Assembly: GCA_044432725.1 (NCBI GenBank) | Contig: JAWXUL010000021.1 | Span: 1 to 45,695 of the forward strand | Source of the DNA: JAWXUK01 sp044432725 | GTDB taxonomy: Bacteria > Bacillota > Clostridia > Oscillospirales > Oscillospiraceae | Direction: 5' to 3' | DNA length: 45,695 nt | Shown here: positions 8,135-15,499 of the stretch, in pieces | How the letters are laid out: every line of letters begins with the position of its first letter | Position numbering within the stretch: position 1 is the stretch's first letter | The notes under the pieces: model-generated | The model's database searches: none | What the model was told of the DNA's origin: nothing | Seen by the model: only the letters and a program-made list of their open reading frames with translations | Program-made: the position numbers and the translations under genes

Positions 8135-8419
8135 ATGATTGCAGATACCATTAAACAATTACGAGAACAACATAATATGACACAAACACAGCTTGCAAAT
8201 AGGCTATCCATCACACGCTCCAGTGTCAATGCGTGGGAAATGGGGATTTCTTGTCCGTCTACACAATATTTGGTAGAGTTAGCACATCTTTTTTCTGTGT
8301 CTACGGACTATTTACTGGGGTTGAATGACCGTCAGATGGTGAGTATTGAGGGATTGGACGAGGAAGAATTGGGGATTTTGTATGGATTGCTGGGGTATTT
8401 TAAAGATAATACAAAATAA
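8135..8419 (+). CDS. XRE-family transcriptional regulator
   Basis: 94 residues from the ATG at 8135. AAGGAG sits 8 bases before it, whereas an in-frame GTG at 8126 overlaps that site. The helix-turn-helix (residues 6-58: IKQLREQHNMTQTQLANRLS, then VNAWEMGISCPSTQYLVELA) is followed by STDYLLGLNDR, the usual junction of small SinR/CI-like repressors, and a short acidic tail. It is divergent from the SLH surface protein, so it may control that gene and itself. Confidence 0.88.
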   Translation: MIADTIKQLREQHNMTQTQLANRLSITRSSVNAWEMGISCPSTQYLVELAHLFSVSTDYLLGLNDRQMVSIEGLDEEELGILYGLLGYFKDNTK

Positions 8420-8650
8420 TTTTTTTCAACAATTTCTTCCCCCATTATACTTTCTTCACTTATCGAAAACCAAATTCCTTTCTACAGTGGACACATAAGG
8501 TTATTTTAAAGGAGTCTAGAAAAGTCACGAATGTTCCTAAGAGTTTTTTAAATCCATTTTGCCATGGTTGTGATGTGATACTCTTTTTGATATTTGTTGA
8601 TTATACATCATATTTTCTATTGTACGAATGAGGTCGTAGAAAAAGTTTAA

Positions 8651-8678
8651 GCCTACCATCTACGAAGGAATGGTAGGC
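8651..8678 (-). terminator. Terminator of XRE gene
   Basis: The perfect 9-bp arms GCCTACCAT and ATGGTAGGC around a 10-base loop start at the stop codon of the minus-strand XRE gene. On that strand they are followed by TTAAACTTTTT. Confidence 0.65.
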
Positions 8679-8974
8679 TATAAAATCGTTTTGAAAAAAG
8701 CAGAAAGTAATTCTTTTTGCTCCTCCGTCATGGTTTCAATCTGACGGGTCAAGGTAGTGGAGAGGCTTTCTTCAGGATATGGCTCATCAAAGAAGTGTTT
8801 TAGGTTGATAGACATGGTATCACAAAGCAATTCCAGATTTTCAACAGAAATTCCTTTTTGCCCTAATTCAACAGACCTAACAAAGCTTTGAGATAGACCA
8901 CTTTCGTTTGCAAGTCGATTGGTTGTCCAACCAAAGCCTTCTCTTAATTCTCGAATTCTTTTTCCTACATCCAT
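8678..8974 (-). CDS. XRE-family transcriptional regulator
   Basis: 98 residues. The helix-turn-helix covers residues 5-60 (IRELREGFGWTTNRLANESG, then VRSVELGQKGISVENLELLC), with a short C-terminal helix (LTRQIETMTEEQKELLSAFF) likely used for dimerisation. AGGAGG precedes the ATG. It is divergent from the CFI-box protein gene at 9101, and palindromes lie in the shared promoter region, so it is the probable repressor of that gene. Confidence 0.87.
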   Translation of the reverse strand: MDVGKRIRELREGFGWTTNRLANESGLSQSFVRSVELGQKGISVENLELLCDTMSINLKHFFDEPYPEESLSTTLTRQIETMTEEQKELLSAFFKTIL

Positions 8975-9019
8975 ATCTACACCTCCTAAAGCTATAGGTA
9001 TAGTTTAACAAAAAAACAA

Positions 9020-9055
9020 AAATATGTTTACATCTATACATATTTATGTTATACT
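9020..9055 (+). promoter_or_regulatory. Promoter of CFI-box gene with overlapping operator
   Basis: TTTACA (9027-9032), 17-base spacer, TATACT (9050-9055). The inverted repeat AAATATGT (9020-9027) and ACATATTT (9038-9045) spans the -35 box. A second palindrome, CTATAGGTATAG (8992-9003), lies in the leader of the divergent XRE gene. The arrangement suggests control by that XRE protein. Confidence 0.65.
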
Positions 9056-9100
9056 TAAAGAGATGATATTTTTTAGTTATATATTGAAAGGGGAAATCTA

Positions 9101-10309
9101 ATGAAACCATTAACTTGTGAGATGTGTAATAGCACAGACATGCTAAAAAACGATGGTTTATTTGTTTGTCAGTCCTGTGGTACAAAATATTCCTTAGAAG
9201 AAGCTAAAAAAATGATGATTTCTGGAACAGTTGTGGTTGACAGTACAGCTTCTATTGATAATTATTATAAATTAGCAACAAATGCCTACGAATCTGATAA
9301 TAAAAAAGAGTCAGAACTTTATTGTAACAAGATAATAGAGATAGCACCCGAGCATTATAAGGCATGGTTATTAAAGGGAATGTCGGCAGGGTGGCAATCT
9401 ACACTTGGAAATCTGCGAATTGATGAGTGTGTAAACTGTTTCACAAATGCATTGAATCACGCACCTGATGAGGAGAAAGATACATTGGGTAAAGAGATTG
9501 CATCAGAGATAAAATCACTGTCCGTTGCTTTAATACAATTATGCTGTAATAATTATATAGAAAACCCAACTGTAGACAATTCAACTGCTATCTGGAATAA
9601 TATAGATAAAACAAATCAGTTTTCTTTGAGCTTATTGGTAAAATGCAGTGTTTCCTCAGATTATTGTGAAACTGAGCTGATGGAACTGATTTATTCTTCT
9701 GCGATGAGTGCATGGTCTAGCACTATTTTAAGAGATTATCAAAGCGACGAACATCCATCTCGATATGTTTGGGACACATTCAAGCAAAGAACTATTTCTC
9801 TTATGGCTTTATTAGAAGTTTTAATTAAGGTTTCAGCTGATTCGGCTATAAAAAAGAAAAGTTATCAACTTTTGATCACTTGCAATCTAAAAATGATGCT
9901 ATCCAAATCTTGGACACGAGGTTATATGGGAGAATTCATAACAGATTTGCAACCAGCTCCTAGTGCGATACTAGAAATGAGGAATAGTATCAGAACATAT
10001 CAGGAGAAAATAAAAGAAATTGACCCGAATTATGAAATACCACAAACAACTGGGTGCTATGTTGCAACAGCTGTTTACGGCTCATATGATTGCCCCGAAG
10101 TTTGGGTATTGAGACGATTTAGAGATAATATACTAGGAAAATCATTATTAGGAAGAGGTTTTGTTCGGTTCTACTATGCAACTAGTCCGACTTTAGTGAA
10201 ATGGTTTGGAGAAAGCGAGGTTTTCAAGAATTATACAAAACCAAAACTAGACTTTTTAGTGGCTCATCTGGAGGAAAAAGGCATTTCAAACCTCCCTTAT
10301 GATGATTGA
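9101..10309 (+). CDS. Zinc-ribbon / TPR-like protein with CFI-box C-terminal domain
   Basis: 402 residues. An N-terminal zinc ribbon (residues 5-28: CEMCNSTDML, then CQSCGTKYS) is followed by TPR-like helical repeats (about 52-130, YYKLATNAYES, AWLLKGMSAGW) and a long helical middle. The C-terminus from about residue 321 reads CYVATAVYGSYDCPEVWVLR, then RFRDN and YYATSPTLVKWFG. This matches the C-terminal domain of CFI-box proteins, which are frequent in Firmicutes genomes and phage-like regions. No enzymatic role is known; a role in sensing or scaffolding is a guess. It has its own promoter and AAAGGGG ribosome binding site. Confidence 0.78.
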   Translation: MKPLTCEMCNSTDMLKNDGLFVCQSCGTKYSLEEAKKMMISGTVVVDSTASIDNYYKLATNAYESDNKKESELYCNKIIEIAPEHYKAWLLKGMSAGWQSTLGNLRIDECVNCFTNALNHAPDEEKDTLGKEIASEIKSLSVALIQLCCNNYIENPTVDNSTAIWNNIDKTNQFSLSLLVKCSVSSDYCETELMELIYSSAMSAWSSTILRDYQSDEHPSRYVWDTFKQRTISLMALLEVLIKVSADSAIKKKSYQLLITCNLKMMLSKSWTRGYMGEFITDLQPAPSAILEMRNSIRTYQEKIKEIDPNYEIPQTTGCYVATAVYGSYDCPEVWVLRRFRDNILGKSLLGRGFVRFYYATSPTLVKWFGESEVFKNYTKPKLDFLVAHLEEKGISNLPYDD

Positions 10310-10343
10310 TGGTGATAATATAGACGAAGGTTGTCAGTTTTTT

Positions 10344-11180
10344 TCACCTCACACGCTTCATTCCCCTCCTCTCCCTCCTCGACATCACCCTAGCAGGCTT
10401 CACTGTCACTTTTTTTAGCAATTCCACAAAAACACCCCTCTCCTCTTCGGTCAAAGCTTCACAATTCATGCCCATACTTTCGGCTAATTCCAAGGTATCA
10501 GTACCAGAGGTAGGTGTTCCCTTGTTCAAAGTCTGCTCCAGATTATCTTGAAGGAAAGTCTTATTCTTCTCGGCAATGTTCTCATTAGGGGCAGAGAGGG
10601 TATCGTTCTCATGTTTTGAGCGAATATCTTTGATAATCTCCATCAAATCACTGTGTAAAATCCCAGAAAAATATGAATTCTCTCGGATTTTCGCCAATTC
10701 TAACGTCCTCATATACAATTCATCATCAGCCACCTGATACTTTTCGCCCACCATCTTCTGTGCCTGTTCCAGTGGCAAGTTCAGATTATGGAGTTGCATG
10801 GTGACGTATCCATCCACAAATACTTCTAAATCCGTCAGCAACAGTGGAAAAAGAGGGTGTTCCATCAATTCACAAAGTAAACGCACATTGATTTTCTTCA
10901 AAAATAACATATTGACCACTTTATCACTTAAATCCAGAGATTTTTCTTCTGTATTTAAGTGATTTTTTGCGTTCTTTAAGCCAAGTAAATAATCAGAACT
11001 TACCTCGTAAAATTGTGCCAGCTTCATCAGATTAACGTGGCTGATGTCCTTCTCCTTGGTTTCATAGTTACAAATAGAAGCCTTGGAAATGCCAGTGGCT
11101 TCGGCTACCTCGTCTTGTGTCAAATCTCTTCCAGTGCGTAAAATATGTAGTTTTTCACCGGTTGTATCCTCTTGTTTCAT
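10344..11180 (-). CDS. XRE-family regulator with long C-terminal domain
   Basis: 278 residues from the ATG at 11180, where AGAGGGG is well spaced; an in-frame ATG further up lacks one. Residues 10-65 are the helix-turn-helix (LHILRTGRDLTQDEVAEATG, then ICNYETKEKDISHVNLMKLA), then SSDYLLGL. The 200-residue helical C-terminal part (VVNMLFLKKINVRLLCELME, then LTDLEVFVDGYVTMQLHNLN) has no known fold that I recognise and may be a sensor or dimerisation module. It ends in a basic tail. It is divergent from the Xis/ParM/Mob block, so it may regulate mobilization. Confidence 0.85.
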   Translation of the reverse strand: MKQEDTTGEKLHILRTGRDLTQDEVAEATGISKASICNYETKEKDISHVNLMKLAQFYEVSSDYLLGLKNAKNHLNTEEKSLDLSDKVVNMLFLKKINVRLLCELMEHPLFPLLLTDLEVFVDGYVTMQLHNLNLPLEQAQKMVGEKYQVADDELYMRTLELAKIRENSYFSGILHSDLMEIIKDIRSKHENDTLSAPNENIAEKNKTFLQDNLEQTLNKGTPTSGTDTLELAESMGMNCEALTEEERGVFVELLKKVTVKPARVMSRRERRGMKRVR

Positions 11181-11211
11181 AAAAATTCCCCTCTCTTTTG
11201 TCGCTATAAAC

Positions 11212-11220
11212 ATTATATCA
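11212..11220 (-). promoter_or_regulatory. Extended -10 promoter of the long XRE gene
   Basis: The minus strand shows TGATATAAT, an extended -10 element, 31 bases before the gene start. A clear -35 box at standard spacing is not visible. Confidence 0.45.
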
Positions 11221-11396
11221 CAGATTACTCCTTTTGTTTGTCGAATTTTGTCTGTCGTTAAAATTTTGTTTACGAACGTGAATAAAAGGCAAAGAAAATT
11301 TTTTAATCAACTTCTTGAACAAAAAGCCGAAAATTGCTTTCACTCTGCTATACTATGCTTGTCAGCTGAACAAATTAAGAGAAAGGACGTGAATGT

Positions 11397-11585
11397 ATGT
11401 ATGATGAAGAAAGATTAGTCACCATCAAGGAGGCTTCTTGGTTGATTGATGGGTTAAGCCAGTACAGAATCAGAAAAATGTGTATTAGTGGCGAGTTGCC
11501 TTGCTTCAAGTCAGGCAAGAAGTATTTGATTCGTGAGAAAAACCTATTTAGAGTGGTTTTAGGCGAAGATGGAGAAAAAATTTAA
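11397..11585 (+). CDS. Excisionase-like small helix-turn-helix protein
   Basis: 62 residues: LVTIKEASWLIDGLSQYRIR, then GELPCFKSGKKYLIREKNL. This is the winged-helix form of the MerR/Xis (excisionase family) DNA-binding domain, common at the start of mobilization modules in gut Firmicutes elements. AAAGGAC precedes the ATG by 8 bases, and TGC-TATACT upstream may serve as an extended -10. Its stop overlaps an ATG of the ParM frame, so it heads the operon. It may assist excision or act as a regulator. Confidence 0.75.
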   Translation: MYDEERLVTIKEASWLIDGLSQYRIRKMCISGELPCFKSGKKYLIREKNLFRVVLGEDGEKI

Positions 11586-11605
11586 TGAAAGAAGGAGAAA
11601 TGAAT

Positions 11606-12523
11606 ATGAATGACACAATGATTATCGGTATTGACCATGGATATGGCAATATAAAGACGGCAAGTACCTGTTTCAAGACAGGAGTGGAGGTTTTTGAGAA
11701 AGAACCCACGTTTAAGAATAATCTGCTTACTTACAACGGAAAATTTTACACAATCGGTGGAGAACACAAGGAATTTGTGGCAGATAAGGTAAATGACGAG
11801 GACTTTTATATCCTCACTCTCGCTGGCATCGCAAAAGAGATGGAATTGCGTAAAATTTCTTCTGGAAAAGTTCATCTTGCCGTGGGCTTGCCCCTAAGTT
11901 GGATGTCAGAGCAGAAAGATAGTTTCAAGGCTTATCTTTTACGAAATAAAGAAGTAGAATTTTCTTTCCGTGGCAAGGAATATCAGGTAGAATTTACTGA
12001 TTGTAACGTCTACCCACAAGGGTTTTCGGCAATTTATTCTCGGATTTACCAGTTTTCTGGTGTAAATATCCTAGCAGATATCGGAAATGGAACAATGAAC
12101 ATCATGTACATCAATGATAAAGTTCCAGTACAAGAGAAGTGCTTCACAGAAAAGTTTGGAGTGTACCAGTGTATTCTGGCGATTCGTGAAAATTTTCTAA
12201 AAATCCACGGTATTACCTTACAAGATAGCCAGATTGAGAGTATTCTTCGCACAGGCAGGGCTGAAATTGATGAAAAGTTCTTAAAATCTGTCCGTGAGAG
12301 TGCAGTAAATTATGTCCACGGTATCTTTCGTCGGCTTCGTGAAAGAGAGTATAACCCTAATTTGATGCGACTTTATGTTGTGGGTGGTGGTAGTTGTCTG
12401 GTGAAGAATTTTGGAGATTTTCAGGCAAATCGAGTGAATATTATCGAGGATATTTGTGCAACGGCTAAGGGATATGAATTTATTTGCAAAGAACGGACTG
12501 GAAAACAAGGGAGCATGGTTTAA
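11606..12523 (+). CDS. ParM/StbA-like actin-type plasmid segregation ATPase
   Basis: 305 residues from the ATG at 11606, which has AAGGAG 8 bases upstream; earlier in-frame ATGs at 11585 and 11600 are before or too near that site. The actin-fold motifs are visible: phosphate-1 IIGIDHGYGNIKTA (about 6-19), phosphate-2 ILADIGNGTMNIMYI (about 154-168) and adenosine motif LYVVGGGSCLV (about 260-270). ParM-like proteins form filaments that move plasmid copies apart with a ParR adaptor. On integrative elements they stabilise the excised circle. The following ParR-like gene is interrupted, so the pair may no longer work. Confidence 0.85.
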   Translation: MNDTMIIGIDHGYGNIKTASTCFKTGVEVFEKEPTFKNNLLTYNGKFYTIGGEHKEFVADKVNDEDFYILTLAGIAKEMELRKISSGKVHLAVGLPLSWMSEQKDSFKAYLLRNKEVEFSFRGKEYQVEFTDCNVYPQGFSAIYSRIYQFSGVNILADIGNGTMNIMYINDKVPVQEKCFTEKFGVYQCILAIRENFLKIHGITLQDSQIESILRTGRAEIDEKFLKSVRESAVNYVHGIFRRLREREYNPNLMRLYVVGGGSCLVKNFGDFQANRVNIIEDICATAKGYEFICKERTGKQGSMV

Positions 12524-12840
12524 TGAAGAAGAAATCTTTCACCATTCGCTTAGATTTAAGCAAAGAGGGGGATAAACAGACTTGAAACTACCTAGAAACT
12601 ATGGATAAACAGAAATATCGCTCCTACAGTCAGCTTTTTACGCAAGCAGTCAATCACTTTTTTGCAGAAAAAGTAGAAGCTGACTTCTTACCTGAAATTA
12701 GGAAGATGATTCAGGAGGAAGTTGGAAAAATTCAAGTGGTTTCTGTGGAGAAAATTCAGCAGAACGAGGTAGAAACTTTGACAGAATGTAATTCTGAAGA
12801 GGATATTCAGAAGGCATTTGATTTCATCGACAGTTTCTAG
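12523..12840 (+). pseudogene. ParR-like adaptor gene with internal TGA
   Basis: Starts at the ATG overlapping the ParM stop and reads MKKKSFTIRLDLSKEGDKQT, then TGA at 12583-12585. The same frame then continues as NYLETMDKQKYRSYSQLFTQ to a stop at 12840, about 105 codons in all. Small proteins after ParM in such elements commonly read DKQAW-x-YL at this point, so the TGA stands where Trp is expected (TGG to TGA). The downstream half has an ATG at 12601 but no ribosome binding site. Either the gene is dead or the stop is read through. The N-terminal beta-strand-like FTIRLDL fits a ribbon-helix-helix DNA-binding protein. Confidence 0.65.
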
Positions 12841-13262
12841 TGACATCAAAGTGGTGCATTTTGCGTGGTTTGGTATCACTCTGGTGCAGGTTCTGACATC
12901 AAAGTAATACCAACTCCCCAGTCCAAAATCGTTCCAAAACCCTCGTCTTACGTCCCAAAAGACAGCCCTAGCAAAGAATTTGAGCAAAGGGGAAAGGATT
13001 TGTGGGGTGGCTTTTTCGCTCCAAAAATGGGAGAACGATTCGTTCTCCCATCCTCCCCCTGCTCGCAAGCAGCTCACGATACCTTTCAACTTGTTGAAAG
13101 TATCATAGTGGGTTACACACTTTCGTTCCAAAGCTGTCCGTTCCCAATTAGTTCATCCCAAAGTCGCTTCGCTCCAAAGAAATTAGCTCAACCACTCCCA
13201 AGAAAATATGCGTAGAAAGTTGTACCATACCCAAGATAATTTGTAAAAAAGGAGGCTTGCCA
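12841..13262. other. Non-coding region, candidate oriT
   Basis: Lies directly before the relaxase gene and carries no convincing gene. It holds a 12-base direct repeat TGACATCAAAGT (12841-12852, 12894-12905) and an inverted repeat TTGGTAT/ATACCAA (12870-12876, 12907-12913). Three hairpins follow in a row: ATGGGAGAACGA/TCGTTCTCCCAT (13027-13051), CTGCT/AGCAG (13059-13072) and a bulged GATACCTTTCAA/TTGAAAGTATC (13078-13104). MobV relaxases nick an origin immediately upstream of their own gene, so this is the expected place for oriT. The exact nick site cannot be seen. Confidence 0.5.
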
Positions 13263-13841
13263 GTGCCAAGAAATACTGGAATGGACTACACTGTGGTCAG
13301 AAATGGAGAATACTCTCGCTCCAGAGTCGGAAATATCGAAAGGCATAATGAGAGGAAAAATCAGCAATACTCAAACCAAGATGTACAGTTAGAAAAATCA
13401 GATCTGAATTTTTATTTCAAAAAGCCAGAGGGTGGCTACTTAGAAACTTTCGACAAAATGTGTGAATCTGGAAAGATTTCAACCAAAGGGTTAAAACCAG
13501 AAGCTACTATAATGGATGAATTTTTGTTCGATGTGAATACCGAATACTTTGAAAAGCATGGTGGATATGATTTTGCACTGGAATTTTTCCAGAAAGTTTA
13601 TGAATATGCCGTGAAAGAAGTGGGTGGCGAGGAATATATTTTGTCGGCAGTCATGCACGCAGATGAGAGAAATCAGGAAGTATCAGAGCGATTAGGGAAA
13701 GATGTTTACCACTACCATCTTCATGTGATGTACATTCCTGTAGTAGAAAAAGAAGTTCGTTGGACAAAAAGGTGTAAAGATGTCGAAAAAAGAGGAACAA
13801 TCAAAGAGATAATTACCCAAGTTAGCCATTCAAAGAAGTGA
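13263..13841 (+). CDS. MobV-type relaxase (plasmid recombination enzyme), N-terminal part
   Basis: Starts at GTG 13263, 7 bases after AAAGGAGG; an in-frame TTG at 13257 is too close to that site. It begins MPRNTGMDYTVVRNGEYSRS, followed by the Mob/Pre catalytic core: an acidic-His stretch VMHADERNQEVSE (about residues 137-149) and the metal-binding HUH-like motif VYHYHLHVMYIPV (about 155-167). This enzyme nicks oriT and leads the strand during mobilization. The frame stops at TGA 13839-13841 right after SHSKK, where relatives are expected to continue SKKW. All catalytic motifs lie before the stop, so nicking could survive. Confidence 0.8.
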   Translation: MPRNTGMDYTVVRNGEYSRSRVGNIERHNERKNQQYSNQDVQLEKSDLNFYFKKPEGGYLETFDKMCESGKISTKGLKPEATIMDEFLFDVNTEYFEKHGGYDFALEFFQKVYEYAVKEVGGEEYILSAVMHADERNQEVSERLGKDVYHYHLHVMYIPVVEKEVRWTKRCKDVEKRGTIKEIITQVSHSKK

Positions 13842-13856
13842 AAGTCCTCAAATGTA

Positions 13857-14579
13857 GTGGATTCAGATGGAAATACACGTTTAGAAAAATCCTATACTTT
13901 ATTACAAGATAGATTTTTTGAATTTATGCGTGATTCTGGCTATCTGGACTTGCAACGTGGGGAAAGAGGTAGTTCAGAGAAAAATATGCCAGTGGCACAG
14001 TTTAAGGTAGCGAAAGAACAGGAACGTGGGGAGAAATTATCCAAAGAAAATGACAAGTTGGAAGAAAATCTCACAGTTTTAGAGGATTTTCTTGCCGAAG
14101 CTACGGACAAATCTGTAAAAATCAAAAGCATTGATGAGATTCAAGAAAAAACTGCACTGATTGGAAATAAAGTTACCGTAGATAAAGATGAGTTTGAGGA
14201 AGTTAAAACTCTTGCCAAACAGCAGATTTCTGGTAAAAACAAAGAAAAGAAGCTGAAAAAGGACTTAAATGTGGCGAAAAAGGAGATTAGCGAAAAAGAC
14301 AAGGTAATCGTGGAGCAAAAGAAAGAAATTTCTGGATTAAAGTCGACTTCCACTGTGCTGAAATTTAGCAAAGAAAATACAAAGCTAAAACAAGAATTAG
14401 AAGAAACTAAGGAAGAATTAACCTACTTACGAAGATTCAAAGCAGAAATTGTGTCAATTTTTAAGTTGGATAAGGTGAAAGCGTTCTTTGAGGATATCGG
14501 ACTTTTAGCGAGAATACAGGAGTTGATTCAGGAAAAGTTACCAGAGAAAAGGAAAGAGGAAAAGAAGGAATTGCGATAA
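13857..14579 (+). pseudogene. C-terminal part of MobV relaxase after internal TGA
   Basis: Same reading frame as the N-terminal part, separated only by one TGA and five codons. It begins VDSDGNTRLEKSYTLLQDRF and FEFMRDSGYLDLQRGERGSS, which is the normal continuation of the gut-Firmicutes plasmid recombination enzyme. A long lysine/glutamate-rich coiled coil follows (about 60-200, KEQERGEKLSKENDKLEENL). There is no ribosome binding site at its GTG, so independent translation is unlikely. Relatives use this tail for dimerisation or contact with the transfer machinery. See the ParR-like gene for a second stop of the same kind. Confidence 0.75.
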
Positions 14580-14649
14580 AAATTAGCAACGGTCTAACGA
14601 ATCGTGATACCCTTGATATGGGAATAAATCAGATTGTGGAGGTTGAAAG

Positions 14650-14769
14650 ATGTTAGAAGTAGAAACTAAAATCACGGAAAAGGACTTGGATATGTTTGCA
14701 AAACGTGTGCTCCCTTTGATTGAAAAATTTTATATGGACGAGGAAAATCAGAAGGAATTTGAAGTATGA
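14650..14769 (+). CDS. Small hypothetical protein after relaxase
   Basis: 39 residues, beginning MLEVETKITEKDLDMFAKRV. GGAGG sits 7 bases before the ATG. It is a compact acidic helical peptide directly downstream of the relaxase and before a terminator, so probably the last gene of the mobilization operon. Function unknown. Confidence 0.5.
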   Translation: MLEVETKITEKDLDMFAKRVLPLIEKFYMDEENQKEFEV

Positions 14770-14801
14770 AAGGAAAATCAGAAGAAAAAATAATGTTATA
14801 G

Positions 14802-14834
14802 AATGCCCCACTTCAGAATAAAAAGTGGGGCATT
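14802..14834. terminator. Bidirectional terminator at end of mobilization operon
   Basis: The perfect 12-bp arms AATGCCCCACTT (14802-14813) and AAGTGGGGCATT (14823-14834) around a 9-base loop, T-rich after it. It lies between the mobilization operon and the convergent 85-residue gene. Confidence 0.85.
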
Positions 14835-14836
14835 TT

Positions 14837-15094
14837 CTAGTAATCGTGGCAGACTCCTGTGCTGATTCCATGGGCATGGAGGACGGACATAATTTGCTCC
14901 ACCAACTTTTGGTCATCTGGATAGGCTGGGGCAGATTGGAAGATAGACGTGATTTCCTCTACGATATTGTGGGATTGGTCTGCGAGTAAATTATTTACAT
15001 CAAGATTGATTGCCTTGGTGTATCTCAAAATCATTCTGCCTATTTCTTTTTGAAGCATACCCTCTTGTGCTGTTTCGTAAAAACGTTCGTTCAT
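14837..15094 (-). CDS. Small hypothetical protein (85 aa)
   Basis: Starts with a good GGAGG site and ATG at 15094. Mostly helical and acidic (FYETAQEGMLQKEIGRMILR, then QSHNIVEEITSIFQSA). No domain recognised. It is transcribed divergently from an XRE regulator, and a near-perfect promoter plus palindrome controls it, so it may be a partner (for example an antirepressor or toxin-like partner) of that regulator. This is inference only. Confidence 0.6.
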   Translation of the reverse strand: MNERFYETAQEGMLQKEIGRMILRYTKAINLDVNNLLADQSHNIVEEITSIFQSAPAYPDDQKLVEQIMSVLHAHGISTGVCHDY

Positions 15095-15133
15095 GTATAT
15101 GACCTCCTATAATGGCTGATAATCATCTTATCG

Positions 15134-15211
15134 GCACTTATATAAGTGCAATTATACCACAGGATAAGGATATAATCAAGAGGAAGTTTGAACTTATATG
15201 GGTGCAATTAT
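15134..15211. promoter_or_regulatory. Divergent promoter/operator region with two matching operators
   Basis: The perfect palindrome GCACTTATATAAGTGC (15134-15149) lies just downstream of a minus-strand promoter, TTGATT (15179-15174), 17-base spacer, TATAAT (15156-15151). The 20-base sequence ACTTATATAAGTGCAATTAT (15136-15155) recurs as ACTTATATGGGTGCAATTAT (15192-15211), 18 of 20 identical, over the start of the XRE gene. Two operators flanking both starts indicate autoregulation and control of the divergent gene. Confidence 0.7.
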
Positions 15212-15434
15212 GAATGAGGAATTTGAAAAAATCGTCGGTGGAAGACTGCGTGACCTTCGCATGGAAAAAGGCTTGACACAAGAGCAAGTGTCAGCACAAA
15301 TGCAGGTTCGTGGGTGTGATGTGACACGGAGTGCCTTGGCAAAGATTGAGGTAGGGCAGAGGCATATCTATGTAGATGAGTTGAAGGTGTTGAGAGAGAT
15401 TTTAGGGACGACGTTAGAAGAGCTTTTGGGGTGA
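15198..15434 (+). CDS. XRE-family transcriptional regulator
   Basis: 78 residues; the ATG at 15198 follows GAGGAAG by 11 bases, with an alternative ATG at 15210. The helix-turn-helix occupies nearly the whole protein (LRDLRMEKGLTQEQVSAQMQ, then SALAKIEVGQRHIYVDELKV). One operator copy overlaps its start codon. It precedes the PD-(D/E)xK gene by 65 bases in the same direction and may control it. Confidence 0.85.
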   Translation: MGAIMNEEFEKIVGGRLRDLRMEKGLTQEQVSAQMQVRGCDVTRSALAKIEVGQRHIYVDELKVLREILGTTLEELLG

Positions 15435-15499
15435 ACAATTAAAATTTGTAACTCACCAATACACAAGTAAATAAAAACATTATAAAGAGGGGTGGCATA

